Shown here piece by piece: positions 15,001 through 30,000 of a DNA stretch of 64,000 nucleotides (the first letter of the stretch is position 1; the number at the start of each line of letters is the position of its first letter). Position numbers and translations under genes: made by a program. The stretch covers positions 9,548,001-9,612,000 of the forward strand of contig NC_065406.1 of the NCBI RefSeq assembly GCF_024362695.1. The letters are read 5' to 3'. The notes beneath the pieces were generated by a model. That model made no database searches and was not told where the DNA came from. It was given only the letters and a program-made list of their open reading frames with translations. This DNA comes from Pectinophora gossypiella. Its lineage: Eukaryota; Arthropoda; Insecta; Lepidoptera; Gelechiidae.

Positions 15001-18000
15001 TTTAGGAGGAAACGGTTAAGCTTGCTTTGTTTTCTGTTTACATAGTGAATAATAAAAGTAACCATTCTATAAATAAATAGCTAAGTACTTACGCGTTTTC
15101 TAACTCATCATGTTGAGTAATTATTTATTACAAGAAAGTATAATTACCCAATTTGTATTTTACGAGTCTTACCTTATAAGTAAGAGCGGCAATAAAAAGT
15201 TTATGTGTTCAAATTTCTCCAAGTCGACCCTATAAGACTCTAGAGGTTTGTGGTTGTAAATCAAATTAAAACGGTTGCTATGAGAAACCTGTTGGAGCGT
15301 AGTAATAAAATCTACATAACAGTACGATATGCCACCAAATGCCTCTCTGCTGTTTAGTGGTGTTTTTAACTCGTGTTAAGTTTGTATTGTTGGTAGAGAC
15401 CATCATTTCTAACAGCTAAGGTTATGCAATTGAAAGCAACTAATATTATTTGAGCTCATACCATACCCACTAGCAAGTTGTAGTTTTACAATAATTTAAT
15501 TGTCCAAAAAGTAAAATGATCCGTGCTGCGGAAGGCACGTTAAGCCGTTGGTACCGGTTACTGCTTACTGATGTAAGTAAGTAGTCGTTACATGAGCCAT
15601 GTCAGGGGCCTTTGGCGGCTCAATAGTAACCAGGGTTGATGTGGTTGGTACTCCACATCATAACCCACACGATAGAAGAAGATTTAATTGTCTCTATTTT
15701 AAAAACTCTTAATCAAGTTTTTAACTTACTTATTTTTTGTATGCCCACCCTGATAGATATTATAACCGTGAGTGATGTTGTTTGTGCGTAAAATACACTG
15801 GTAGTATTTAACACATAGCATAGTATCACTCCTATATCCCCGAAGGGGTAGGCAGAGGTGTATAGTATATACACCGACTCATCTCAGCTTCGAGACTGCC
15901 CTCAAGGTCATATAAAAACAGGGAGTTGAGCGTCATTTTGAGGGCAGTCTCAGTTGAGATTAGGTTATTAATACCACACTTAGAAGTCGAATTCTGAATC
16001 AGATTTTTTTCGATTTGAGATTGTATTTGATTTGAATTGAATTCAGTAGTTTAGAGCTCGAGACGGGATTCAACCTGTTGACTATACAATGTAAGTCACG
16101 CGTTCTCCGAACTGGACTATCGCGTCTCGATAGTGTTATTTTAATTACACCTGGGGCCTGTTTAATAAAACCTACAATTGTAAATTACAATGACAATTTG
16201 ATGTACATTGCGGAGTGTGTGATCACAAATATTTTGCAGCTTCAAATTAGCTACGTAATGAACACCAAATTGTCGTTGTAATTTACAATTGTAAGTTTTA
16301 TTAAACAGGCCCCTGCGCGGGACCTCGCGAGTGGCGGGTTCGGCGGCTGAGTTAGCGGCTAAGCTCAAGCATGCCAAGTACGCGGAACTGAAAACTGCAT
16401 ACATGTTTGTGTCCGTGGCTTTTGAGACTGCAGGTCCTTGGGGTAGCGAGGCGAGGGAATTGATCAGGGAGATCGGCCGGAGACTCAAAGTCAGAGGGGT
16501 CCCTAGGTCTGCGTCTTACCTGGTCCAACGCCTGTCAGTGGCTGTGCAACGGGGCAATGCCGCTAGTGTAATGGGTTCGTTTGGACCAGGTCAGAATCAG
16601 AACACTTAAACGCGTAGTTGGACGTGACGAAGTTACGTATGTTTCTGATTATGTGACAGATTGTATTATTATAATAAAATTGTGAATTTTTTAATTCATA
16701 ATTGTATTATGTTAACAATAAGTATGTCGAATAAACAAAAATTAATTTAAATTAAACTAAGACAAAAAAGAACTCAAAATTAAATAAATTATGTACAATT
16801 AACATTACTATATTTTATTCAAGGAAGGAGGGAAATGTGGACCAAAAGTTATTGCAAAACATATTGCCATATAATATCCGTTGAATAAACAGGTAGCTTG
16901 GAAATCGTTAAAAAACGGAAGGCATATCTTACGTGCTTACCTAGTATATCGAATTGGTTACAGAGGTGTTACGAAAGCTATCGAAATGAAAGTAAATTTG
17001 TTCTTCGGTTGGCTTCGAAATCATAAGCAGCGCTTGTAATCGGGTATAATCGTGGAGATCTTAGATTCCAAAGTAATTACCAGGTTATTAACGTGAGCAT
17101 CGCGTAAGTGATGGCACAGCTTAATGCATATAGAGGCGGCACCGGGAGCGTATCGTGAGCCGGTTGTTATAAGATTAGTGACTACTTCATCATCATCAGC
17201 CTATTAACGTCCCCACTACGGCACGGGCCTTCCCTATAGATGAATAGGGAGATCGGGCCTTAAACCATCACGCGGGCCCAGTGCGGATTGATGGTTATTA
17301 ACGACTGCTAATGCAGCCGGGACCAACGGCTTAACGTGATTTTCGAAGCACGGAGGAGCTCGAGATGAAAACTTTTTTTGTGGTCTTCCATCCTATGACC
17401 GGCCTTTGCGAAAGTTGCTTAACTTCAACAATCGCAGACCGAGCGCGTTAACCGCTGCGCCACCGAGCTCCTCAGTAGTGACTACTTAGAAGACAGGAAT
17501 GCTTGTGAATAACCGTCTGGGTAGTATTAGACAGAAAACGATTGTTTTTCTATGAGACGCTCAAAAGACCACGTCAGAATAGGCTAGTTTCCAACTACTC
17601 AAATCAGTTACTTTTTACTAAACGTCTTTTTTTTTTGACGTGACTTATTGTAGGTTTGCCGCAGATGGCATTAACTACTTGGCCGGACAAATGGGGAGCG
17701 CTGAAGGCTCTCACCCGGTACAACGTTTAAGACAACAGGCCTGAGGGTGCCCAGTTGGGCGCGAACCTCGGCTCAGGGCGTCGTCTGAGAGGAAAAATAT
17801 TTGAAAGAATTAATCGACCTTAGCGGGTCGATAGCGATAAGCGCTGAATGAGGGAAATCGTCGACCACGCCGGCGGGGTCGATATCGGGGCTCATTTTAC
17901 TAAACGTCAAAACACTAAATTACTATGGAATTTGTATGAAAAAGCACACTGTGACATCATAGAGAACGTGATAAAATGTCGGATTTAGTGTTCTTGATTA

Positions 18001-21000
18001 AAATTCGTAAATAAGTTAAATAGAAAAAAAAGAAAATGTTTTTCGTTAGTTTTTGGTTCGGTTTTTGTTTAGTAAGTAAGTAATCAGAATTTCATAATTT
18101 ATCTTGAACACGACTCAATTGGCGTTTCAAAGTGAAAGTAACTATTTTACCTACTGAATTTTAGAGTTTAAGTTTATTTGCGTCCGTTCGCAGGTAAATC
18201 ATGTTTGGAGGAACAAACCAGAAGGCTGAGGTTTGTCTTTTGGTGTGTGTGTTTCTTCACCGATCGACAAAGGACCAGTGTGGTGGAGTCGGCGACATAC
18301 CTACTTCGCTCTATGAAAGGAAACAGTAGTTTAACATATCTACTATCTACTCAGTCTGTGTCAACCAACTGCTGGGTATAGGCCTCCTTTCTTTCACGCC
18401 ATCCTTTCCAGTCCTGTGCAAGTTTCATCCACTGCTTTCCGGCGTACCTCACAATGTCATCCGACCATCGGGCTGGTGGGCTGCCTCGACTTCTATGCCC
18501 ACCTTGAGGTATCCAGTGAGAAACGACCCGTAAATTCTTTTCTACTTAAAAAAATATTAAAATATGCGCAAGAAATTACTTATACAAAAAGATCTTAACA
18601 GTTTAATTTACATAAGAGAAAAATAAACTCTTCATCGTTGTTTTATTAATAACTCGACGTCGATTGTAACTCTCAACTGCATATCTAAGATCTCAACGCT
18701 TGAAGAAGCTAATACCACGGGCTGGTGAATCATAATTTGCATTGTTATAACCTACGAGTACTTACTAACTAATGTGATAATAAATACATTTTGGGAGAGA
18801 ATAAACAAAAAAAAATACTACTGCTCTTTGCGTTTCGTAAGAGAACCGTAAGGCGTAAAAAAATGTTTTTGTTTTTATATGCATATGTAGGTAATTTACT
18901 GAAATGGATGAATACATTATTTATTTAGACTTTATAGAATAGGTAGACAATTAGATAAGTAGATAGGTGGTATAAGTAGGTAGATAGGTGCTTTATAGGT
19001 AAATAGGTGTAGGGACAGCCTCCGTGGTCTAGTGGATAGAGCGTTGGGCTCACGATCTGGAGGTCCCGGGTTCAAACCCCGGTAAGGATATATCATGAAA
19101 AATCACTTTGTGATCCTTAGTTTGACACTTCCGAAACGCATTTCACAGGAATGTAGGTTTATTCTTTAAAAAACAAATTGTTATTTCCAGAAATTTCGAA
19201 ATATCTGGAACAATGGTGTGGAATACCAAGAATATGAAACTGGGCGCCCTGTATACCAGGAATGATACGATAACAAAAAAACAACGAATTCCACAAAAAA
19301 AAAAGAAAAATACACTTTTTAACAGCTCGGAAGACAAGCACCTGAATATGTTATGTTTATTTGTTTTTAAATTTGAGAAATTATGATATAATATATCATT
19401 ATCTATGTAACAGCCTCGGTGGTCTAGTGGTTAGAGCATTATAGGCTCCCGATCTGGAGGTCCGCGTTAGAACCCGATGGGGACATTGTCGAGATCATTT
19501 TGTCAGACTGTCCTTTGTTTGGTAATGATTTTGCAGGCTTGAATCACCTGATTGTCCGAAAAAAGTACGATTATTCCGAACTTGGGAGGGCACGTTAAGC
19601 CGTTGGTTCCGGCTATTAGCCGTATAAACACGTGCACCAACCCGCAGTGGAGCAGCGTGGTGGAGTTTGTGTTGCGGGCTTCATTGGAGGGAGCCCTGTA
19701 CCCAGCAGTGGGACGTAGGTGTATATGCTGTTTATGTTACTTATGTTATAACATGTTGTTGTGTGTCGGGGCGGAATGCAAGAGGGAAACCGTTGTCCTA
19801 TTTTTCCCTCAAAAAGTAGCATGGAAAATTCTAAACCGACAAGAGCGTGGCTCTTAAATTAGTGATGATGATGTTATGTTATGATCTCACAAACCACACG
19901 AGATAAGTAGTAGGAACTTAGTTGCTTCTATCTAGATACCTGTAAAGTAGCTTGAATACCTGTTAGATGTAATGACAATGTGTGTGTCTATGTATGTATG
20001 TGTTGCCATTTGCGCAACTGCGGTTTGTTGTTAAACGTGATCTTGCAATCTATTGAATACACACATTGACTCGTTATAATGTTATATTAGTCATCGGCAT
20101 GTACCGATAAAATGTCTGGGCACAGATCATATATAATACTAACGTATACGAAACGAATATGTAGGTAGGTTCATCATATACAGCTTACGACATCGTATCA
20201 ACAGTGGGCAGAGCCACAAGTAATCAAAGACAACTTGCAGCTCTGCCCACCCCATTGAGGATAACGGGTGTGAGTTTGTGCAATAGTTTTAGGCGGATGA
20301 GACGTTCGTTACGTAAAAATTGACGATTCAAAGTGTAACTATGTTACCTGCTGAATAAATATAATATGATTTTAGATTATTTAAAGCTCAACAGATATTA
20401 ATTACATGCTTATATTTTACTTTTTTTTACATATACTTATATCTTTCTAATTTCTAATTTTTAAGTTTGATGTGTAATTTTAATTTTACTTTATTTTTAA
20501 ATACTTAAGTAGCCTTAATTGTATAAGTTATGTGCGCCGTAATTGTCATATATATTAGTCACAATACCGTAACCTTATAAATGTAAAATGTTTTAATATA
20601 TGTGATGTGGTTGTACTTAATAAATAAATATAGATATTTTTAAATTTGAATTTTGAATTTGAATTCATGTATGTGTGTATGTATATAATATGTAGGTAAT
20701 ATAACGAGATATACCTAGGTACTGTAGAATACGTGACTTACACTGTAGTGTCCCTGGTTCGAATACCGGCTCGGTGTCTAAACCACTGAATTTCACTTTA
20801 TGAATTTGAATTCATGTCTGGATAATAGACAATTGATATCACGTGCTAATAACTGGTGAGGAGTGGGTGTACTATACACCTCTGTCTACCCCTTTCGGGA
20901 TATGGGCGTGATTCTGTTATGTAGAATAGAAGATTAGATATGTATATAGTAATTATTGTTGCACGATAATCAACGGAATATCGACTATTAACCTAAATAT

Positions 21001-24000
21001 CGATATGCCTATCGATATTAAGATTATTTAGGGGTAAGCATTTGTTTAACACAGTTACTAGTACTTATAAATACGTAATTACAAAATGTAACCAATAAGT
21101 ATAGAATTACCGAACAAGTTTTAAACAAATGTCGACGCATCGGTTTCGCCAATATAATTACAAAAGTAAGGAGGAATGCTGTTGCGAGTACGTATAGGAA
21201 ATCGCTGTTGCAATGTAAAATTACTTTCAATATATCGATGGATTTTTTTTAATTTTCAGTAAGTATCTTGTGTTGAATTTAGAAAGTAATTGAAAGATAT
21301 CGGCAAGTAAATAGTGTCCGGGACCTACCGCTTAACACGCCATCAGAAGCATGGATCATCTACCTTTGGACGATCAGGTGATCAGCTTAGAATCTCCTAA
21401 CAAACCAACCCAACCCAACAAAATGATTTTTGTGTCCCCACTGGAAATCGAACTCGGAACCGGGTCCAGATCGAAAGATCTCTAACCACTAGACCACGGA
21501 GGCAGTTGTAAGTTCGTATTGATATTCAGTCACGGCTGGTTGCAACAGACGCAGACGGTCGTCAGTATTGTCTGGTGACCTGCTTACTACTCAATGTTCT
21601 ACACCTTATCACCCGTAACAAGTGAGCTGTTTGGCCTAACAACTTTTTTTTTGACGTGACTTATTGTAGTTTTGCCGTAGATGGCTTTAACTACTTTGCC
21701 GGAGGCCTAACGACTATTTCGCATAAATATTAAGAGTACTAGTTAGTTCCCTATTTAAATGTTAAGTAGAATAATAGTATTTAATAATTACTAACCACTA
21801 CAAACAACAAGAACAACAGCAGTATTCAGCAAGATGGAATCTACGAAAATGCTCAATGGCTACGATTCCTGCAGACACCTAATTTTATTTTAAGTTATAG
21901 TTGTCATTTTCTTATCCGCCGAAAAGGAAACGGACAGATGATGGACAAATGTTAATTTTAAAATGAATGAATAGCCCATGCGAATCAAATAGACCTCGCG
22001 GGTACGCAAACCGTTTAACCTGTGCCGTCAACTTAATTCTGTCGGGTTAAAATTGTATATATGAGGCTTTATATAGTTAATGGTGCTGATTTCAGTACAC
22101 ACCATCTAATTTTATTTTAATTGTATAATATAAAATTTTTAGAAGGTTGTTTTGTGCCTAAAATTGACGTGTTTCATAAATTTTATGTCTGTCGATTACC
22201 CGTCCCTTTCTTTTTTTAGCGAATAAGAATATAACTTAAAATAAAATTAGATGGTGTGTGTTGGAATCAGCACAATTAACTAAATAAAGCCTCATAGGTT
22301 TTAGGCAGGTATCTACTTGATTTCTTCAAATAGTTCTGGCTCTAGAATAATAAGAAACATAACATAGTACTTTCAAAGTTTTTCTTGAAGTCCCAAACCA
22401 TGCATGGTAAATGTTAGCGACTGTATTCTGAATAAAATAAATACGGAGAAGTTTGTTCTAGAAGTTAGTTGAAGAAAGCAGACCCAAGTTTCCGTTGAAA
22501 GAATATGAAAGTTTATTTACTCACATAGATTTGCTTTACCTAAATATTTACAGACTTTTTCTCGAATATAGAGTTTAGTACTACGTTTTTTGTATATTAT
22601 TTATTATGTGATCATATACTAAGTAGGATTGTAATGTAGGTTGGTAGGTTACGCACTTATATTGTATAATCGGCGAGTGTCTCTAGACTATTTGCACAAA
22701 TAAGTAAATATTTAATGACAGAATTTCTTACTATTGATTTTTTTACTGTTAAGGCAATGAAATTTAAATCACCATAAAGAGATAACCTCAAATCACTGAC
22801 ATAACGGTTTACCCGATTACGTTTCTAAACAAATTACTTATCACATTTAATTTTGAACCATAAACATGATCTTCGATTAGCGTAGCAGTTAAAGTATTAT
22901 AATAATTAGAGCTTTTGGTCTTCGATGTACAGTCATGAGCAATATAATGTACCCACTTTAGGACTCTGTCGCACTAACATATTTGAAATTTTGTGAGACT
23001 TACAGTTCAATTTGTCAAAAAAGTTAATGTGACATGGTACCAAAGTGTATACATATTAATGCTCGTGACCGTACTTACCAAGACTAATGGTTTAGGTGAG
23101 ATTTACCAATGTTCTCTATACCAAATTACTTATTTTGATAACTTTTGGACAGTATAATATAAAGTTAGCCCTAAAGTGCGCGGTCATGGCACGGCATTTT
23201 CACGATTTTTTCAATGAATTATTTCGGTCATAACTTTTAATTAAATCACGGGGAAAATACTAAAATGTAAATACGAAAATACTTACTCAAATTTTAGGCT
23301 TGGCTGCTCTAAATCACCCATATTGACGATGATTATAAAAGGGTAAAGCTTGTTAAGTGCACAGGGTGTTTAGACCAGTAAATGCGGGCGAGTTCCGTTG
23401 TAGGCCATGTGACTTTTACCAATGGCCGCTGACGGCCTTTGCGGGGCGTCCTATCGGCCTCTATTGGCCTTCATCGGCCTGTATTGATCTGATATCCTGA
23501 ACCGATTGACTAATCGCCTGACCTTACCGCTTTGACGGCATCCGTCAGCCAAATACAACTGTCACGCATGCTATGCGGCACCGAAACTGGTTCACAGATT
23601 AACAAAACCTCGGAGTACTTCGAATTTCTAACTCATGTTCTAATGCGTTTGGTTAATTAATGAAAATTCTATTTTATCTGTTAAGATTGTAGTAGAATTC
23701 CACGTATTCTGGGTTTAATTTCGCTTTCAATATTTCAAATTAGACCCAAAACCTCAAAGTTGATTCATAAATTACAACTTCGTAATTATGTACTTATTTA
23801 CAAAGTGCCGTTAAATTTTGATAGCTTTTTTCAAAAAAGATAGGATTATTGCAATATTTAGTAGGTAAACTGTTAAAAAATGTAAATTTTGACGATGATT
23901 ATTTCGTAAATTGTCCGTAATGGCGGCGTCAATTAATCTGGGAATAGGTCAGTTAAAGAACTCGTTTTTCCCCGGCGTTTCGAAAGCTGCGTGTTGCAGT

Positions 24001-27000
24001 TTTTAACCTGTCTCTCGCAGATGTTGCTTACTAGTGACATACCATTCTTATATAGAGTTATCTATACATAGAGCTGGTAAACGGCTATTTGAAGACTACT
24101 ACTATGTAATATAGACACCGTGAATGTAGTAAGAATATCACCGTTTTAATTTCATAGGAAGCAATCACTTCTAAGTATATTATCTTACTAAAGTTATGAC
24201 CCTGGCCACTGAATTACTTTTCTTTCTACGAGTAACAAAGTCTTATTGAAGAATTCAATATCAACGTGTAAGTCGCCGCAGCGGTTTAAAATCTAATATT
24301 CATGGGAACATACAACGTGGGATTGCAAAAATAAACTTGGTTAAAATGTTGCGGTTCTTTGACAATTCTGTGGTTGGAACCCGATATACAAGCTAAGGTG
24401 CAAGCCACCTGATGGCCGAGAAAGACGATTCACATACTTACTTACCTATATTTTATTTTATAATAAAATCTACTTAGCCGTCAGTGTAAAATCTTTGTCA
24501 CCTTGTTTCCAATAACGAGTACGAGTACAAAAAGTTATTAATGCAATATATTATTTAAAGTAAATGCCATAATATGTATCTAAGTACATATACCTACATT
24601 ATATTACCGTCGCCGCAATCATTCATATTAGGACTTAAACTAATACTGACTGTGTAAAAAGACATTTTTACAAAAGTGGCTGAGAGTTATTTTATAACAA
24701 TGAATGAATGAATGATTCCCAAATAAACGATCCAATGACATTACGGGCGTACAGGCATGAGCAATATCATGTACCCACTTTAGAACCCTGTCGCACTATC
24801 ACATTTGACATTTAATGAAACTTACGGTTTGATTTGTCAAAAAAGTTAATGTGACATGGTTCAAAGTTTATACATGTTAGTACTCGTGACCGTACACACA
24901 CCTACTTATTTATTTGGCTATTACTTTTATTGTTTAGAAAAGTCTTATCGTTTTAAATCTAAAATACATAAATAAATATAAATGAGCTACGTCTGCGTAA
25001 AATAAAATAATTAAAAGCCTTACGATAGTTCAGAGAGTGATAGTTTACGTAACAGAGTTCAAGAACCGTAAAAAGGTCTTGAACTTTCTATACAAACTTC
25101 GCTACTCAGACTACACTGAGACCATAAATTATTATTTGTTATACGAGTTTTTCTTTCCTTAAATATTCGACCTTAAAAAGAAGCTACATGTTAAATTATA
25201 TATTTATTATAATAAACATGATTGAACTACAAAGACTTTAAAAGTATCATTTCTAATTTAAGAGCCACGCTCTTGTCGGTGTAGCATCCTCCATGCTTTT
25301 ATTTTTTTAAAGTACCTATATAATAATGTATAATATAAAATCATGTACTTACTTTTAAAACCTAGTAGAGTATTACGCTAATTGAATACGTAATCTTCCT
25401 TCTGACACACATACCTACCTAAATAAATGATTACTAATAAATCAAACCATAATTTCTGGTGGACATTTTCACACTACAGTGAGATGCCTTCTCAGTAACG
25501 ATATGTGACGTAACGTGCGATAGCCGGCAGTCAAACATAACATACTCACAGAATATTTTACTTCAACTTATGCAAGAACAATCCCCTATTTTCCATTTAC
25601 TTAGCACTCTTGCTTTCACCGCTTAATTTGAAGATAAGTGTACGAGGCAGGTAATTTAGGAAGCGATTCATTTAAAGATTAAATTAATTATGCGACATTT
25701 ATAAGCGGAATTTTGTAAATATGCTCATATTTTGAAATATGAAACTTGGCCTGAAATATGAAAAATTATGGCATAATTTGTTTTATAATCGGTTAAAAGT
25801 CTCGTTGGTAATTTTATCTGTATTACGTGATAGTTATTTTTTTCATTTAAAATTCGATAATATTTCTATGAAGTAGATTATAGAATAGGGGTACGGGGTA
25901 TTCGGCACTACAGAGAGAGCCAGACAGAGCTCTTGTCCGAAGATATGCTATATAAAATGATAACTGATGTTACCAACCCACCACTTAAAATTAATCTATC
26001 AAATTAAACGAGATGTATAAAAGATAAAAGAGCTCAAGATCACGATGCGGCTCTCCTCAATATGCCGGAATCGTGCCCTAAGCTTCTTCGGATATATTAT
26101 GCGGTCTCCGAAGCATAGTCTGGAGAAGTAGATCATCGTTGGGCAAATGGATGGCAAACGTGCGCGAGAAAGGGCACCTACGAGGTGGTCTGACATCCTT
26201 AAGAAGACGGTGGGCGGCAGCATACAGAGTGCGATCCACGCAGCATATAGCCGTACCGAGTGGAAAACCATAACCTGTAGTCGCGATCCTCAGCAGTGAG
26301 GGAACGACGAAGAAGAAGACAATAAGCTGCAAAAGTCCAATCAGTTTCTTGCAAAGTATTAAATTAAGTGGTTGCACGTAAGACCTCCTGGTTACATGTC
26401 GTTTCTCTAATAGACCAAAAACACCTACAAAAACATACTTACATTTTATAATTTTGACAAATGGTTCATAGTTTTACCACTGTTTACAAATAATTCGCTG
26501 GGCTCAGTGACTGAACTTTTGCTCTTTGATTGTACCTAATGATATTACATCATACTACAGGCACTATGTCACTTAATTATAGTAATTGTCAAAATATTTG
26601 TACAGTACTCGTTACGATAGTAATAACCCTTTGTTGTGGCATTGGTTCCGACGAAATACATTTATGAAAATGATGTTAACATAATTTAATTAGGTGAAAG
26701 CGTACAAGCTATTTCGAGTAAATCCTGGGATTTACATTTTGTTACGGCTTCAATGAGGAACTTTCCAGGCTACGTTCGCCAAAAATAATTTAGATGGCGC
26801 TGTCGAGAATTAATAATATATGTTAATAACCTATTTTCTCATTACCGGGTGAGAGCCTTCAGCGCTCCCCATTTGTCCGGCCAAGTAGTTAATGCCATCT
26901 GCGGCAAATCACAAGAAGTCACAAAAGAAAAAAAATTCTCATTACTCGGTTAAATAATTATTCAAAAATACAAAGTAGTGGCAGAAACATATAAGTAGTA

Positions 27001-30000
27001 TTATTGTCGCTTGATATTTGTCATAGAAAGGTTGTTTAGATGACCTTAGAGAATGTTACATTCAACAGTCAGATGACAAAACCCTTCACAAATTGGTAAG
27101 TGGTTACACTTTTTTTAAACCGCGCTCAAATACTCACGTTTCGAAGCTTAAAGAGCGAATCTTAAACTTTTCTCCAAGAAATAGTTTCGCTTTCTTAATC
27201 GATTTGGTGGCAGTTTACTAAGAAGGAGGCTATCGTAACAATCACGGATAGCTGCACGATCGGGCCGCTTCATCCGTGGTTATTAGCATAGATTTGTGGT
27301 GCTTCTTCTTCTTCTATCGTGTGGGTTGTGAGGCGAATTACCAACCTCATCAACCCTGGTGTCAGGGTTACTATTGAGCCGCCAAAGGCCCCTGACATGA
27401 CTCATTTATAACGACTACGTACTTACACAGTAAGTAGTAACCGGGACCAACGGCTTAACGTGCCTTCCGAAGCACGGATCGTCTTACTTTCGGACAATCA
27501 GGTGATCAGCCTGTAATGTCCTAACCAAACTAGGGACCACAAAGTAATTTTTGTGATATGTCCCCACTGGGAATCGAACCCAGGACCTCCAGATCGTGAG
27601 CACAACGCTCAACCACTGGACCACGGAGGCCGTTGTGGTGCTTGTTGCGTGCATCTCACGTCTGTCGGTCACGCTACATCGGCCGGCGATCGAATGCGTT
27701 CAACGACAATAAAAAAGTTAACATCCGTTATTCGATGAATACAGATTATCATGCGGCAAGAGATGGGAAGGTCAGTACTTTGTGGTACTCCGGTTTCTCT
27801 GCGCGCAGGTGTCTCGATTATGAAATTCGAGAATCATAAAATCCGGCCAAGTGCGAGTCGAACTCGCCCAGGAAGGATTCCGTAGTTGGACTAGATAAAC
27901 AACAGAAGGTATCGAGCAAAAAGGGGTAAAAAATAACGCGTTTGTTGTATGGAAAGCGCCCCATAAATATTTATTGTATTTTCTTTTTATTAGTATTTGT
28001 TGTTTTAGCGGCAACACAAATGCATCATCTGTGAAAATTTCAACTATCTGACTATCACGGTGCATGAGATAAAGCCTGGATACATACGAACGGACGGACA
28101 GCGGAGTCTTAGTAATAGGGTCCCGTTTATTAACCTTTGGGTACGGAACCCTAATAATGTAGAACATAAAAAACTCCGCTTATAATTGCTACTGGTAGAG
28201 CAATAAGTTGTTAGTAGATAAGTCTTCTTAACCTAAAATAAATATGCATAATGATAAAATGATGAACGGTATTAGAACGGCCTATTGCTTATGATTAGTC
28301 GAGCGTGTTAGTCGTGTTGGTTGTTGAAGGAAGATTGCAAAGAGCCTGGCTGCCGGGTCTCTGCCTACCCTACTAGAAATACCTACAATTTCTCTAACGA
28401 TTAGTAATAGTATTCAACAGTATTTCATTATTCATAAACACGTATCGTTGTAAAAAAGGCAATTCGGTGAAATGTAGTTAGTGCAGGGATGCGTGCGAAA
28501 AGCGCCCTTACAAAAGAGTTCAACGCACGCCCGGCTTTGTTCATGCGCACTCATGCGGAACATAATATGCAGAGGGCTGTCCTGCTATTCTCTTCTATCG
28601 AATGAAACATTCTGCATTAGACAGGTCAGGTTAGAATAGAATAGAAATAGTTTATTATAAAAGGGCGCCACACACAAAAAAAAGACAATAACATCATATC
28701 AAATTTCCACTAAACAATTACAAAAAAAGCAAGACGGATGTTTATCGAAATGATCATAAGGTGGTGGTGGACGTCCTGAGATAAAAGGGCGACACTCAGC
28801 ACAAGTTACATTCTTTACTATTGCATAAGCACTTTTTTTTTGACGTATTTTCCAATAAGGTGATTAATTTAGAACATCAATATTTATCAAAATCGTATGT
28901 CTTATGTTTGTAAATTAAGGCCGTCTACTTTGACTACTCATTTGCGCGTGCACATTGGTATATAATTATTAGTTGTACAGCGTATCCTGTTCTTGACTTC
29001 ATACCTATACCTATGTTAGCACCTATTTATGTGTCTATATAAATTTATACAGCAAAGTATCGTGACTTGACCCGTCATTGGCGCAGAATCAGATATGATC
29101 AACGAGAGCTTTTGAATAGATTAGTTAGTAACTTCTAGAAATTGGCACCTAGTTTTCAGTATTGGTTCTGACTGCTGCTTTATAAGGCATGGCAATGCTT
29201 ATGACGTGTCGCGCCCACTCCTCGGTGACTAGGTACCCGCTCAGAACGGATCTCCAACAATGTATGTAAATGGACTCACTTATTGGGGACGAGTGGACCT
29301 CCTCAGACACACGCTTCCTCAGCGACAACTATCTAGGGCACTGTACTGTGACGGCAAGAACAACAATAACACTTTCGGAGAACATTCACTATGATTCAAC
29401 ACCATGAAGTCTTCGAAATTTCACGAACAACGCTTCAACTGTTCTTAACAGCGAAAGAGCAGAGAGGCACTACGTTTTTCTTTTAGTGTTTGTTAGCACT
29501 TATACGGAAAAATATGCGACGGAATTGCATCTTGACGGTTCGGAGGCATCGCCTCGATCGAGCGCGAGCGACTCAAATGTCAGGCGGTGCGCAAGCGCCG
29601 AGCCCGCGCCCAGCTGCGTGACGTCACTATGGTATTCAAAATGGCGGCTCGGAATTCGAGAGCCTACATGTACCGACAGCAACAGAAATTTAGTCACGAA
29701 CTCAGTGCTGCATTGTGCTGCATTTAACGCTTGTTATGTAACCGGCTGGCAGGTAGGGTAATTGAATAATAAACGGCACGTAAGTACCCGTAATTGTTTC
29801 CATTAGTTTGCATCGCGAGAGTCCACCTTTCTGTAACATTTCTTCAAATAACCTCGCGTTTTTATTTTTAAGAATTATGGTACTATAATATATGAATCCA
29901 TGCACATGAAATGCTCTAGAAAGCAGCGGGTGTTGTTAAATAGCGCAGGTACTCTTGGGGCCGGAATCGTCGAAGTTTTTGCCCACTCGGTACTAAGCCC

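Noticed and set aside
29486..29761. 91-codon plus-strand open frame through the GC-rich patch
   Set aside because: No domain, and openness is explained by GC content; retained only as possible regulatory DNA.
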